Positions 48,301 through 53,284 are shown, counted from the stretch's first letter. The stretch: DNA of 64,000 nt from Pseudomonas yamanorum (GCF_900105735.1 NZ_LT629793.1:3224001-3288000), one strand, 5' to 3'. The notes: generated from the sequence alone by a model not told the origin. Translations and numbers: made by a program.

Positions 48301-48620
48301 CTGATTTGTTCGTGTGGAAGGCTGGCGACTTGGGCAACGACGTGATCAAGGACTTCAAGGCCGCGGACGGTGACCGGATTGACCTGCGGGATCTGTTGAA
48401 AGGTGAGAGCGACAGCACCATCGACAACTACCTCAAGATCACCACAGTGGAAGGCGTCTCGACGCTGCAAGTCAGTACCGAAGGTAACCTGAACAAGGCC
48501 GGCGGCCTGGCCAACGCGGATGTCACCATCAAGCTGGAAGGCAACGACTGGTCCCACACCAGCATCAACTCGCTGATCAGCGGTGCCGACCCGACCATCA
48601 AGATCGATCACACCGCCTAA
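33360..48620 (+). CDS. lapA: LapA, giant RTX-type biofilm adhesin
   Basis: 5086 residues, exported by LapEBC. Residues 1 to about 105 (MSSVVAIVKSIVGQVFVISP) are the LapA retention module that plugs the outer-membrane channel. The LapG cleavage motif TAAG is at 107-110, with a second at 112-115. A diverged repeat (about 170-268) precedes 35 tandem repeats (269-3834). Then come a Calx-beta-like domain (3835-3950), cadherin/VCBS-like domains, a PA14-like beta domain (about 4244-4380), a von Willebrand A domain (about 4570-4760, MIDAS DSSGS from D4577), RTX nonapeptides (about 4857-4870 and 4924-4983, GGxGxDxLx) and a C-terminal type I secretion signal. Surface display is controlled by LapD/LapG, encoded just downstream. 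The repeat array could be mis-assembled, so repeat number is provisional. Confidence 0.95.
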   Translation: MSSVVAIVKSIVGQVFVISPEGVRRVLVEGDRLFAGDQVDTGLSGAVSLELADGRTLDLGRETQWSADTPDSSLDLAQATAQAAPSVAELQQAIAAGADPTTDLEATAAGPTAAGTGAAGGGHSFVVLDATAASVAPTIGFPTAGLGVTTSALTQNAGAQASDAGGLVLQASTLTLGATPTITEAGGVLTYTATVTQAPTSDLSITLSNGAVITIPAGQLTGTVNVPLAPNDTPYIDASQISVTVTGTTGGNNLVLTTDPAPAVTQITDTVDTTTVTLTAGNTVTEGGQITYTATLTNPAQTPVTVTLSNGSVITIEAGKSTGTVVVDTPANDVYNNGSTISTTITGATGGNFENLVPATTPAVTTITDSIDTTTVTLTAGNTVTEGGQITYTATLTNPAQTPVTVTLSNGSVITIEAGKSTGTVVVDTPANDVYNNGSTVSTTITAATGGNFENLVPSTTPAVTTITDSIDTTTVTLSTNDTAITEGGQITYTATLSNEAHAPVTVTLSNGQVITIDAGKTTGTVVFQTPVNDVYNNGSTVNTTITTATGGNFEKLVPDNTNPPTTVISDSIDTTTVTLSTNDTAITEGGQITYTATLSNEAHAPVTVTLSNGQVITIDAGKTTGTVVFQTPVNDVYNNGSTVSTTITTATGGNFEKLVPDNTNPPTTVISDSIDTTTVTLSTNDTAITEGGQITYTATLSNEAHAPVTVTLSNGQVITIDAGKTTGTVVFQTPVNDVYNNGSTVSTTITAATGGNFEKLVPDNTNPPTTVISDSIDTTTVTLSTNDTAITEGGQITYTATLSNEAHAPVTVTLSNGQVITIDAGKTTGTVVFQTPVNDVYNNGSTVSTTITTATGGNFEKLVPDNTNPPTTVISDSIDTTTVTLSTNDTAITEGGQITYTATLSDEAHAPVTVTLSNGQVITIDAGKTTGTVVFQTPVNDVYNNGSTVSTTITTATGGNFEKLVPDNTNPPTTVISDSIDTTTVTLSTNDTAITEGGQITYTATLSNEAHAPVTVTLSNGQVITIDAGKTTGTVVFQTPVNDVYNNGSTVSTTITTATGGNFEKLVPDNTNPPTTVISDSIDTTTVTLSTTDTAINEGGQITYTATLSNEAHAPVTVTLSNGQVITIDAGKTTGTVVFQTPVNDVYNNGSTVSTTITTATGGNFEKLVPDNTNPPTTVISDSIDTTTVTLSTNDTAITEGGQITYTATLSNEAHAPVTVTLSNGQVITIDAGKTTGTVVFQTPVNDVYNNGSTVSTTITAATGGNFEKLVPDNTNPPTTTITDSIDTTTVTLSTNDTAITEGGQITYTATLSNEAHAPVTVTLSNGQVITIDAGKTTGTVVFQTPVNDVYNNGSTVNTTITTATGGNFEKLVPDNTNPPTTVISDSIDTTTVTLSTNDTAITEGGQITYTATLSNEAHAPVTVTLSNGQVITIDAGKTTGTVVFQTPVNDVYNNGSTVSTTITTATGGNFEKLVPDNTNPPTTVISDSIDTTTVTLSTNDTAITEGGQITYTATLSNEAHAPVTVTLSNGQVITIDAGKTTGTVVFQTPVNDVYNNGSTVSTTITTATGGNFEKLVPDNTNPPTTVISDSIDTTTVTLSTNDTAITEGGQITYTATLSNEAHAPVTVTLSNGQVITIDAGKTTGTVVFQTPVNDVYNNGSTVSTTITTATGGNFEKLVPDNTNPPTTVISDSIDTTTVTLSTTDTAINEGGQITYTATLSNEAHAPVTVTLSNGQVITIDAGKTTGTVVFQTPVNDVYNNGSTVSTTITTATGGNFEKLVPDNTNPPTTVISDSIDTTTVILSTNDTAITEGGQITYTATLSNEAHAPVTVTLSNGQVITIDAGKTTGTVVFQTPVNDVYNNGSTVSTTITAATGGNFEKLVPDNTNPPTTVISDSIDTTTVTLSTNDTAITEGGQITYTATLSNEAHAPVTVTLSNGQVITIDAGKTTGTVVFQTPVNDVYNNGSTVSTTISTATGGNFEKLVPDNTNPPTTVISDSIDTTTVTLSTTDTAITEGGQITYTATLSNEAHAPVTVTLSNGQVITIDAGKTTGTVVFQTPVNDVYNNGSTVSTTITTATGGNFEKLVPDNTNPPTTVISDSIDTTTVTLSTNDTAITEGGQITYTATLSNEAHAPVTVTLSNGQVITIDAGKTTGTVVFQTPVNDVYNNGSTVSTTISTATGGNFEKLVPDNSHPAVTTITDSIDTTTVKLSTTDTAITEGGQITYTATLSNEAHAPVTVTLSNGQVITIDAGKTTGTVVFQTPVNDVYNNGSTVSTTITTATGGNFEKLVPDNTNPPTTVISDSIDTTTVTLSTTDTAITEGGQITYTATLSNEAHAPVTVTLSNGQVITIDAGKTTGTVVFQTPVNDVYNNGSTVSTTISTATGGNFEKLVPDNTNPPTTVISDSIDTTTVTLSTTDTAITEGGQITYTATLSNEAHAPVTVTLSNGQVITIDAGKTTGTVVFQTPANDVYNNGSTVSTTISTATGGNFEKLVPDNSHPAVTTITDSIDTTTVKLSTTDTAITEGGQITYTATLSNEAHAPVTVTLSNGQVITIDAGKTTGTVVFQTPVNDVYNNGSTVSTTITAATGGNFEKLVPDNTNPPTTVISDSIDTTTVTLSTTDTAITEGGQITYTATLSNEAHAPVTVTLSNGQVITIDAGKTTGTVVFQTPVNDVYNNGSTVSTTISTATGGNFEKLVPDNTNPPTTVISDSIDTTTVTLSTTDTAITEGGQITYTATLSNEAHAPVTVTLSNGQVITIDAGKTTGTVVFQTPVNDVYNNGSTVSTTISTATGGNFEKLVPDNTNPPTTVISDSIDTTTVTLSTTDTAITEGGQITYTATLSNEAHAPVTVTLSNGQVITIDAGKTTGTVVFQTPVNDVYNNGSTVSTTITTATGGNFEKLVPDNTNPPTTVISDSIDTTTVTLSTNDTAITEGGQITYTATLSNEAHAPVTVTLSNGQVITIDAGKTTGTVVFQTPVNDVYNNGSTVSTTISTATGGNFEKLVPDNSHPAVTTITDSIDTTTVKLSTTDTAITEGGQITYTATLSNEAHAPVTVTLSNGQVITIDTGKTTGTVVFQTPANDVYNNGSTVSTTITTATGGNFEKLVPDNTNPPTTTITDSIDTTTVTLSTNDTAITEGGQITYTATLTNVAHAPVTVTLSNGQVITIDSGKTTGTVVFQTPANDVYNNGSTVSTTITTATGGNFEKLVPDNSHPAVTTITDSIDTTTVKLSTTDTAITEGGQITYTATLSNEAHAPVTVTLSNGQVITIDSGKTTGTVVFQTPANDVYNNGSTVSTTITTATGGNFEKLVPDNSHPAVTTITDSIDTTTVKLSTTDTAITEGGQITYTATLSNEAHAPVTVTLSNGQVITIDAGKTTGTVVFQTPANDVYNNGSTVSTTITTATGGNFEKLVPDNSHPAVTTITDSIDTTTVKLSTTDTAITEGGQITYTATLSNVAHAPVTVTLSNGQVITIDSGKTTGTVVFQTPANDVYNNGSTVSTTITTATGGNFEKLVPDNTNPPTTVISDSIDTTTVTLSTANTAITEGGQITYTATLSNVAHAPVTVTLSNGQVITIDSGKTTGTVVFQTPPNDVYNNGSTVSTTISTATGGNFEKLVPDNSHPAVTTITDSIDTTTVKLSTTDTAITEGGQITYTATLSNVAHAPVTVTLSNGQVITIDSGKTTGTVVFQTPANDVYNNGSTVSTTITTATGGNFEKLVPDNTNPPTTTITDSIDTTTVALSTANTAITEGGQITYTATLSNVAHAPVTVTLSNGQVITIDSGKTTGTVVFQTPPNDVYNNGSTVSTTITTATGGNFEKLVPDNSHPAVTTITDSIDTTTISITGDASVNEGQTAHYTLTLSNPAATDVTVTLKYSGTATDGSDFNGIYTVKIPAGASSATFNVNTLDDKLTEPTETLVITIDKTSGGNFEKLAISGTNGSISTNIIDNDAPPVIDLDANNSSGATGADYKVTFTEGTTGPGVSIADTDIKITDPDSTMLTGATVTLTNAQVGDALNLGNSVNGITINSNNQTGTITLTLSGTATLADYMTRIQNITFTNNSHDPSTTPRIITVTVTDGGNYSNVATATVNVVAVNDAPVATGSAVTGTEDTPLALAWSNFGVTDVDSPQASLGVKITELPVAGKLQFLAADGVTWSNVTSGQTFTKAQIDAGQLRFTPNANESGTDGYGGTGIGNKQADYAQFKFQPTDGKDLGTAATVKVDITPVADAPNLTVADNAVNSVGLTKQSWNSIANLGTSGNGAAPADLKNAIDNAGTPNTSTTVTTVVSEANVAGGSGSKTSGLIYMEAGKSYTFSGTGDDSLVVNVGGKDVASALWGTNSGKFSGSITPTVSGYYSIEIYHANQSGPGSYNVNVQIGNGAVQPLNTSGIPLYTGVSDLINAGVTLSDLHGSNGDGYYTGYKLNEGLENGSVHLSKVTTSLTDTDGSESLSVKISGIPAGSVLTDGAGHTYSAGASTGEVNVTGWDLSTLTIKPPTYYSGQFNLTVTSTSTESLGGSAVTTAQLPVTIYPANYNSITATSGSDNITGTDGNDIVVADIGGLNVVQGKNYNIAFMVDSSGSMSTDSVNAAKASLTSVFSSLKNSLGANTSGTVNIFVADFDTQVNKSVAINLNDPNALAILKGVLDSMVSGGGTNYEDVFKATANFFQSNLATGNTGATNLTYFITDGQPTYFQNGEQTNPVVTDFYNYNTTDGRLDDYINTNNYQLGNAFSITVGSSKLQLIDSAGQVHKWMQNWNGSWYDSGVIGTVHAQGDGTYEVSYLDGSGSSTSSATTSNAGSGFALLSGLSSVEAIGINSGVSLNDLKPYDSDGKPQSNIDPKDLANAILGHTEATLPGSDTINGGDGNDIIFGDLVSFSGITGEGYNALQAFVAQKTGMAVTAVTTSNVHQYVTEHYADFDVSGAKDGNDTLLGGAGDDILFGQGGNDYLDGGKGNDILLGGTGNDTLIGGPGNDILVGGAGADLFVWKAGDLGNDVIKDFKAADGDRIDLRDLLKGESDSTIDNYLKITTVEGVSTLQVSTEGNLNKAGGLANADVTIKLEGNDWSHTSINSLISGADPTIKIDHTA
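33678..33704 (+). other. LapG cleavage motif, duplicated (TAAG-P-TAAG)
   Basis: Codons 107-110 and 112-115 of lapA both read Thr-Ala-Ala-Gly. In P. fluorescens Pf0-1, LapG cuts LapA within TAAG at residues 107-110, the same position as the first copy. The second copy, one residue later, could be a back-up site. Confidence 0.75.
34164..44861 (+). repeat. 35 tandem repeats inside lapA (2 x 300 bp, 33 x 306 bp)
   Basis: Units begin at the Asp of DSIDTTTV. The first two are 300 bp (starting 34164 and 34464); the next 33 are exactly 306 bp from 34764 to 44861. Each unit is an Ig-like beta domain of about 102 residues containing EGGQITYTATL, PVTVTLSNGQVITID, DVYNNGSTV and ATGGNFEKLVPDN. Variation falls in a few places: STND/STTD, NEAH/NVAH, DAGK/DSGK, PVND/PAND/PPND, and NTNPPTTVIS versus NSHPAVTTIT. 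The S-H-P variants cluster in the last two thirds. Confidence 0.95.
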
Positions 48621-48629
48621 GCCTGCGTT

Positions 48630-48656
48630 CATCGGCCGCCCAAGCGGCGGCCGATG
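48630..48656 (+). terminator. Strong hairpin after lapA
   Basis: CATCGGCCGCC pairs with GGCGGCCGATG (11 bp perfect) around CAAGC, starting 10 bp after the lapA stop. No T-run follows, so intrinsic termination is likely but not certain. Confidence 0.6.
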
Positions 48657-48768
48657 TACATTAACGGCTCGTCACTGGCTCTGTGGGACGGTTGCACCGC
48701 ATACTCGCGCCCATTACCCACCGTTAGCCTGCGTTGATGGCTGCGGGCTTCATTGCTGAGGGATTGTT

Positions 48769-49107
48769 ATGTTTTATGTGCAACGTGATGCCCACGGCGG
48801 GCTGATTCGCGTAGAGGCCGCGGCCTTCGCCGAGTCAACGGAAACGCTGCCGGCCGATCACCATGAGATTCAGGCGTGGTATGCCAACACGCTCGTAGAG
48901 ACCAGCCTGAATCAGCTCAAGCAAAGCGACCTGGAGATGATTCGGGTTCTGGATGACTTGATCCAGGTGTTGACCAGCAAGGGCGTGATTCGCGTCACCG
49001 ACCTGCCGCCGGCGGCCCAGGCCAAACTGTTGGATCGCAACCAGGCGCGGGAAGCACTCGGCGGGCTGAACAGCTTGATCAACGATGAAGAAACCGGGCT
49101 GATCTGA
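48769..49107 (+). CDS. Small conserved protein between lapA and lapD, function unknown
   Basis: A 112-residue acidic protein, MFYVQRDAHGGLIRVEAAAF, with a helical centre (ALVETSLNQLKQSDLEMIRVLDDLIQVLTSKGVIRVTDLPPAAQAKLLDR). GAGGGA lies 7-8 nt before the ATG. No signal peptide or membrane helix. I recall similar small Pseudomonas proteins being mislabelled as tryptophan synthase beta-subunit-like; nothing here resembles that enzyme. It follows lapA on the same strand after a hairpin and converges with lapD, ending at a shared terminator. A link with the Lap system is suggested only by position. Confidence 0.8.
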   Translation: MFYVQRDAHGGLIRVEAAAFAESTETLPADHHEIQAWYANTLVETSLNQLKQSDLEMIRVLDDLIQVLTSKGVIRVTDLPPAAQAKLLDRNQAREALGGLNSLINDEETGLI

Positions 49108-49121
49108 GGCCCCATACAGTA

Positions 49122-49141
49122 GCCGCTGCCTCAGCAGCGGC
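49122..49141. terminator. Bidirectional hairpin between the small protein gene and lapD
   Basis: GCCGCTGC-CTCA-GCAGCGGC is a perfect 8-bp stem with a tetraloop, midway between two convergent stop codons (49107 and 49150). Confidence 0.6.
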
Positions 49142-49149
49142 GACTCGCA

Positions 49150-51096
49150 TTACTTCCAGGGCGCCGGCTCGCCAAACAACTGCCCCTGCACGCCGAAAAT
49201 ACCCATCGCGCTGATCACCGCCAACTCACCCTCAGTCTCCACACGCTCAGCGATCAGTGGCAGGTCAATGCTGTGTGCGGCACGCTGGATGGCTTCGATA
49301 AACAGGCGTTTGTCGCTCTCTTTGTCGATGTCGCGAATGTAGCTGCCGTCAATCTTCAGGTAGGCCAGGCCCAGGCGCGCCAGGTTGCCGATCATGCTGA
49401 AGCGCCCGCCGAAACGCTGCAGGCTCAAGGAGAAATTGAGCTCGCGCAGGCGGTGGGTCAATTGCTCAAGCACCGCTTGTTCCGGCAGTTGCTCTTCGCC
49501 GATTTCCAGGGTCAGCCGTGGGCCAAGATTGGAGTGTTGGCGCAATAACTCGAACACTCGATTCAGGGCTTGAGGGTCGGCAAAGGTCGCGGCCGACAGG
49601 TTCAGCGCGAGGGATTCGGTGTGGCCGGCCATCTGCTTGAACACCAGCTCCAGCATCATGCGGTCAAGGCGCGCCGACCAGCCGAAGCGCTCAAGCCATG
49701 GCAGGAAGCGCCCCGCCGCAATCGTCTGCCCTTGGTCGTCCTGCAGGCGTGACAGCACTTTGTAGTGCAGCACCATCTGCGGGTCGTGGCTGGCAACCAC
49801 CGGCTGGAAATACAGCTGAAAACGTTGCTCGGTCAACGCACGGTCGAGCAAGGTATGCCAGGCATGATGGTCATCGCCAACACTGACCGTCGCGCTATGG
49901 TCCAGGCACACCCAACCGGTGTCCCCCTGGGTCTCCGCCTGGGCCAGGGCCTGGTCGGCCAGTGTCAGCACAGCTTGCGGTGCGTCGCCATGGTTGAACG
50001 GTGCCAGGCCGATGTAAGCGACCGGCGTGACATCGCTGGCACCCGTGGCTTGCAGGCTAAGCAGGACGTTTTCCAGGTTTTGCGCCAGCTGCAACGCCTC
50101 TTCGCGAACCAGCCCCGGCGCCAGCACGGCAAACTCACCGCCGCGGATCCGGGTGACCAGGTTGTGGGTTTCCGGGTACGGCTCGCACTGACGCAACAAT
50201 TGCTCGCCCACCGCCTGCAGCAATTGGTCGGTGCGCTGGCCGCCCAGGCGCTGGTTGAGCCCGGCCAGGTCCTTGACCCGCAGAAGCAGCAAATAACCGG
50301 AGTTGGTCTCCTCCGGATTACTCACCCGGGCGTTGAGTTGCATCTCGAAATAGCGCCGGTTAGCCAGGCCGGTGAGGTTGTCCTGGTATGACTCGACTCG
50401 CAGCCTTTCACTGCGCTCGGCTTGCTCCTGAAACAGGGCCTTGAGTTTCTCCACCATCTGGTTCATCGCCTGCACCACACGACGTAACTCCGGGGTGCGC
50501 GGCAGTTCAGGCAAGCTCAAGAATTCCCGGCGGGCAATCGCATGGGACTGTTTGACCATGTAGTCCAAGGGCTTCAATTGTCGGCGCAGTAACAGGGCTC
50601 CCAGCACAGCGCTGACAGCGCCACACAGCAACAGCCAGCCAAGGCTGCCAAGCGCGCTTCGCCAGAGCTTGGCCAGGGCGAACATCGGATGGCTGACCAC
50701 CTCGACCCGTGCCGCCTGCTCCCAGCCACGGTTGACCAGGGCGTCGCCACCCGCCGGCTCCAGGCCGATCAGGTTGACGAACCATTTGGGCACCCCATCG
50801 CTGTCGGGAGTACCGTTGCGTTCGACAATGACCTGGTCATTCTTCAGGTCCACCACGCGGATGCTGGCGTAGTAGCCGCTGTCGAAGATCGAGCTGACCA
50901 GCAACTCCACCATCGCCGGGTCATCAATGTTGGGGGTCAGCGACAGCGCCAATGCGGTCGCGGCGTCCTGCGCATGGGAGCGCAACTGGTTGACATATTG
51001 GGTGCGCGAGCTTTCCAGGCTCACCATGAAGCTGCCGCTGAAGGCGACCACCAAAAACAGACAGATAGCGATCAAAAGCTGTTTGAACAGAGACAT
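49150..51096 (-). CDS. lapD: LapD, inner-membrane c-di-GMP receptor
   Basis: 648 residues: helix 1 (about 7-27), periplasmic output domain (28-150), helix 2 (about 151-172), HAMP and S-helix (173-240), a degenerate GGDEF domain (signature RIRGGEF) and a degenerate EAL domain (KVL in YKVLSRL in place of EAL). Both enzymatic motifs are broken, as in P. fluorescens LapD, which binds c-di-GMP in the EAL domain and then sequesters LapG in the periplasm so that LapA stays on the surface. It starts 14 bp after the lapG stop codon and is convergent with lapA. Confidence 0.95.
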   Translation of the reverse strand: MSLFKQLLIAICLFLVVAFSGSFMVSLESSRTQYVNQLRSHAQDAATALALSLTPNIDDPAMVELLVSSIFDSGYYASIRVVDLKNDQVIVERNGTPDSDGVPKWFVNLIGLEPAGGDALVNRGWEQAARVEVVSHPMFALAKLWRSALGSLGWLLLCGAVSAVLGALLLRRQLKPLDYMVKQSHAIARREFLSLPELPRTPELRRVVQAMNQMVEKLKALFQEQAERSERLRVESYQDNLTGLANRRYFEMQLNARVSNPEETNSGYLLLLRVKDLAGLNQRLGGQRTDQLLQAVGEQLLRQCEPYPETHNLVTRIRGGEFAVLAPGLVREEALQLAQNLENVLLSLQATGASDVTPVAYIGLAPFNHGDAPQAVLTLADQALAQAETQGDTGWVCLDHSATVSVGDDHHAWHTLLDRALTEQRFQLYFQPVVASHDPQMVLHYKVLSRLQDDQGQTIAAGRFLPWLERFGWSARLDRMMLELVFKQMAGHTESLALNLSAATFADPQALNRVFELLRQHSNLGPRLTLEIGEEQLPEQAVLEQLTHRLRELNFSLSLQRFGGRFSMIGNLARLGLAYLKIDGSYIRDIDKESDKRLFIEAIQRAAHSIDLPLIAERVETEGELAVISAMGIFGVQGQLFGEPAPWK

Positions 51097-51110
51097 CTGT
51101 ACAGGTACTC

Positions 51111-51875
51111 CTAGTTGGCAGGCTCGGCTGGAAAGCCTTCCGCACGCATTTTTTTCAACACATCCTGCCAGCGTGACAAGCGTTTGGTGTCACCGACTTT
51201 TTTGTCGCCCTTGGCGCCCGGCAACCATAAGCCTTCAGCATTGAAGGAATAGACAGGCAGCAAGTCGGTACGCTGGCTTGCGGGCTGGATTTCATCGGTC
51301 AGGCTGTCGAGCACCAGCGGCATCGCGTCCGGCGTCGAGTAATAGGTCAAGACCATGTGGGCGCGATTCTGACGCAACGCCTTGACGTAGGTAATGCGCA
51401 ATTTGTCGCTGGCGACGCCCAGATGACGCAAGCTGAAATACTTGGCGATTGCATAGTCTTCGCAATCCCCGGCGCCCTTCCACAGGGCTTCGATGGGGGT
51501 TTCCCAATAGTCCACCTGATGCCACAGGTCGATGTCTTCCACATAATGCATTTGCTTGTTGAAGAACAGGTTGACTACCTTAAGCTGCTCCTGCTCGCTG
51601 ACTTGCTTCTGCGTCGCCAACAACCGTTGCCAGGCGTCAATGCGCTGTTGCCCTTCTCCCAACGGGCCGTACAGTGCCGTCGCTTTGCGACTGATCTGGG
51701 AGAAATCCCAATCGGCATGCAACCCGCCAGGCAATAAGCCAGCCAGCAGCAGCACCGAAAAAAGCCAGCGCAGGACCCAAGGGGGAATAAAACGTACCGC
51801 CAAAGCGTTCAATCCGTAGAAGAAGACGGAGTAGCGTTGGATGGTGAAGGTTCGAATGGTAAAAAACAATGGCAC
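51111..51875 (-). CDS. lapG: LapG, periplasmic cysteine protease that releases LapA
   Basis: 254 residues. A basic, hydrophobic N-terminus (about 25-52) serves as export signal. The transglutaminase-like (DUF920/BTLCP) triad is C138 (KGAGDCEDYAIAKY), H173 (RAHMVLTYY) and D190 (LVLDSLTDEI), nearly the same numbering as P. fluorescens LapG (C135, H172, D189). LapG is calcium-dependent and cuts the TAAG site of LapA when c-di-GMP falls. An internal start would shorten the N-terminus; I kept the longest ATG with low certainty on that point. First gene of lapG-lapD. Confidence 0.94.
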   Translation of the reverse strand: MPLFFTIRTFTIQRYSVFFYGLNALAVRFIPPWVLRWLFSVLLLAGLLPGGLHADWDFSQISRKATALYGPLGEGQQRIDAWQRLLATQKQVSEQEQLKVVNLFFNKQMHYVEDIDLWHQVDYWETPIEALWKGAGDCEDYAIAKYFSLRHLGVASDKLRITYVKALRQNRAHMVLTYYSTPDAMPLVLDSLTDEIQPASQRTDLLPVYSFNAEGLWLPGAKGDKKVGDTKRLSRWQDVLKKMRAEGFPAEPAN

Positions 51876-51992
51876 GGTGCAATCACCGCAACAGCACCCA
51901 CTTTTCCATCGCGATCGTAAGACGCAGCAAGCAAGAAATGTGGGTCAAAAAGCAGCATTGTTGAGTCGCTTACAAGCCGAAACCTTGCCTGT

Positions 51993-52035
51993 TTGACAAG
52001 CTTGTGGACAAACTCTAGTGTGCATTGGATCCAAT
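51993..52035 (+). promoter_or_regulatory. Promoter with overlapping palindromic operator for the GntR gene
   Basis: TTGACA (51993-51998), a 17-bp spacer and TAGTGT (52016-52021) form a sigma70-type promoter. ATTGGATCCAAT, a perfect 12-bp palindrome, lies at 52024-52035, over the predicted transcription start. From memory this is the same sequence as the VanR operator of Caulobacter, a GntR/FCD regulator. The layout suggests autorepression. Confidence 0.65.
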
Positions 52036-52071
52036 TAGCCACCTTACCCTGAAAAGGAGGATAGCGTAGTC

Positions 52072-52782
52072 GTGACGCAGAAGCCGAACCCTTTGAGCAG
52101 CATCCAGATCAGCGGGCCCATCCCCGCCCATCTCGCTCGCTCCGTGATTGAAGAAACATTGCGCAACGCCATCCTGGATGGCCGCTTGCCCTGCGGCACC
52201 GCCATGCGCCAACAGGAACTGGCCAGTTTGTTCGGCGTTAGCCGGATGCCGGTGCGCGAGGCACTGCGTCAACTGGAAGCCCAGTCACTGCTGCATGTGG
52301 TCACCCACAAAGGTGCGGTGGTGGCGCCGCTGATTGAGGACCATTCGGCAGAAACCTATGCGCTGCGCATCCTCCTGGAGTCCGAAGCGCTGCGCTTGTC
52401 GATTCCCCTGCTCACGCCCGATGACATTGCTCAGGCTGGCGCCTTCATTGATGCGCTGGAACGAGAAAGTGACTACACCGAAATCGGCCGCCTCAATCGC
52501 CTGTTTCACATGGCGCTATATAGCAAGGCAGGCAATCAGCGGCTGCTCAAGCTGGTTGAGCACGGCTTGAATGAAGAGGAGCGTTTCCTGCGCTTCAACC
52601 TCGAAGCCATGGGCCTGGGCAAGACGTCCCAGGAAGACCACCGGGAACTGCTGGATTTGGTGGCGAAAAAGAAGATCGAGGAAAGCATCCTGACGTTGCG
52701 TAACCACCTCACCCGCGGCATGGAGGTGATTACGGGTTACCTCAGGAGTCTTGAGCAGAGCGACGATAAAACCTCGCTGTGA
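52072..52782 (+). CDS. GntR-family regulator with FCD domain
   Basis: 236 residues from a GTG at 52072; AAGGAGG lies about 11 nt upstream. The winged helix (about 17-85) has AMRQQELASLFGVSRMPVREALRQLEAQSLL. The C-terminal FCD domain (about 95-220) has metal-ligand positions in LNRLFHMALY, DHRELLDLV and LRNHLTRG. FCD regulators sense small carboxylates. The operator ATTGGATCCAAT in its promoter argues for self-control. It is divergent from lapG and transcribed toward the mgo-like operon 500 bp away; it could regulate either, but no second copy of the palindrome was found near them. Confidence 0.9.
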   Translation: MTQKPNPLSSIQISGPIPAHLARSVIEETLRNAILDGRLPCGTAMRQQELASLFGVSRMPVREALRQLEAQSLLHVVTHKGAVVAPLIEDHSAETYALRILLESEALRLSIPLLTPDDIAQAGAFIDALERESDYTEIGRLNRLFHMALYSKAGNQRLLKLVEHGLNEEERFLRFNLEAMGLGKTSQEDHRELLDLVAKKKIEESILTLRNHLTRGMEVITGYLRSLEQSDDKTSL

Positions 52783-53284
52783 ATACCTCAGGGAACTGAA
52801 CCTCCCCCTTCGACCACATAGCGCTGCGAAGTCACTTGGGTCGGGGGGGCTCAGTGCATCACGGCGGAGAAGTTCTTGCCCGGCGAAACATCAGTTAAAC
52901 ATAACTACTCCAGCTTAATATTTAATACCCAAGGAAACTTCCCACACCCCATAGAATATACTAACTACAGCAACACATTTACTTGCAAACTCTTATAAAA
53001 CTAAAAACCGCTGAACACTCAATCAGATTATTTTTTTTATTACCCAAACTCCAAATCTCCCAAACCAATAGCGTGAACTCGTGCTCGGGCGTCACTGTGA
53101 GTGGCGTTCCTTTAAATAAAGCCTTGTGTTTTGTCACCGCGTGCGACTTTTTGAATAACGGCGCCAGCCTCAAGCATGGTTAGTCCGCTATCAAGGCATC
53201 CGCGCGAGTGAAAACCAATGTTTATTTGTCGCTGAAGCAAAACGCTTTTATCAGGGAAAAGATAACGACTTATAGGCATCGACC
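52783..53284. other. AT-rich 502-bp gap upstream of the mgo-like operon
   Basis: No credible gene. The centre (about 52905-53060) is clearly richer in A and T than its surroundings, with a run of eight or more T near 53030-53037. Short open frames here have no ribosome site or recognisable sequence. It presumably contains the promoter and leader of the following operon. CAAGGA at about 52930 could be an RsmA-type motif, but only one weak match is seen. Confidence 0.5.

Noticed and set aside
48769..49107. Tryptophan synthase beta-like label for the small gene after lapA
   Set aside because: At 112 residues with no PLP-binding motif it cannot be that enzyme.
52802..52850. Possible terminator after the GntR gene (CCCCCTTCGACC with GGTCGGGGG)
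   Set aside because: The stem is interrupted, the loop is over 20 nt and no T-run follows.
53027..53042. Run of T as an intrinsic terminator in the gap before the mgo-like operon
   Set aside because: No GC-rich hairpin precedes it; it is simply part of an AT-rich stretch.
52983..53183. 66-codon open frame in the gap before the mgo-like operon
   Set aside because: No ribosome site, no recognisable sequence, atypical composition.
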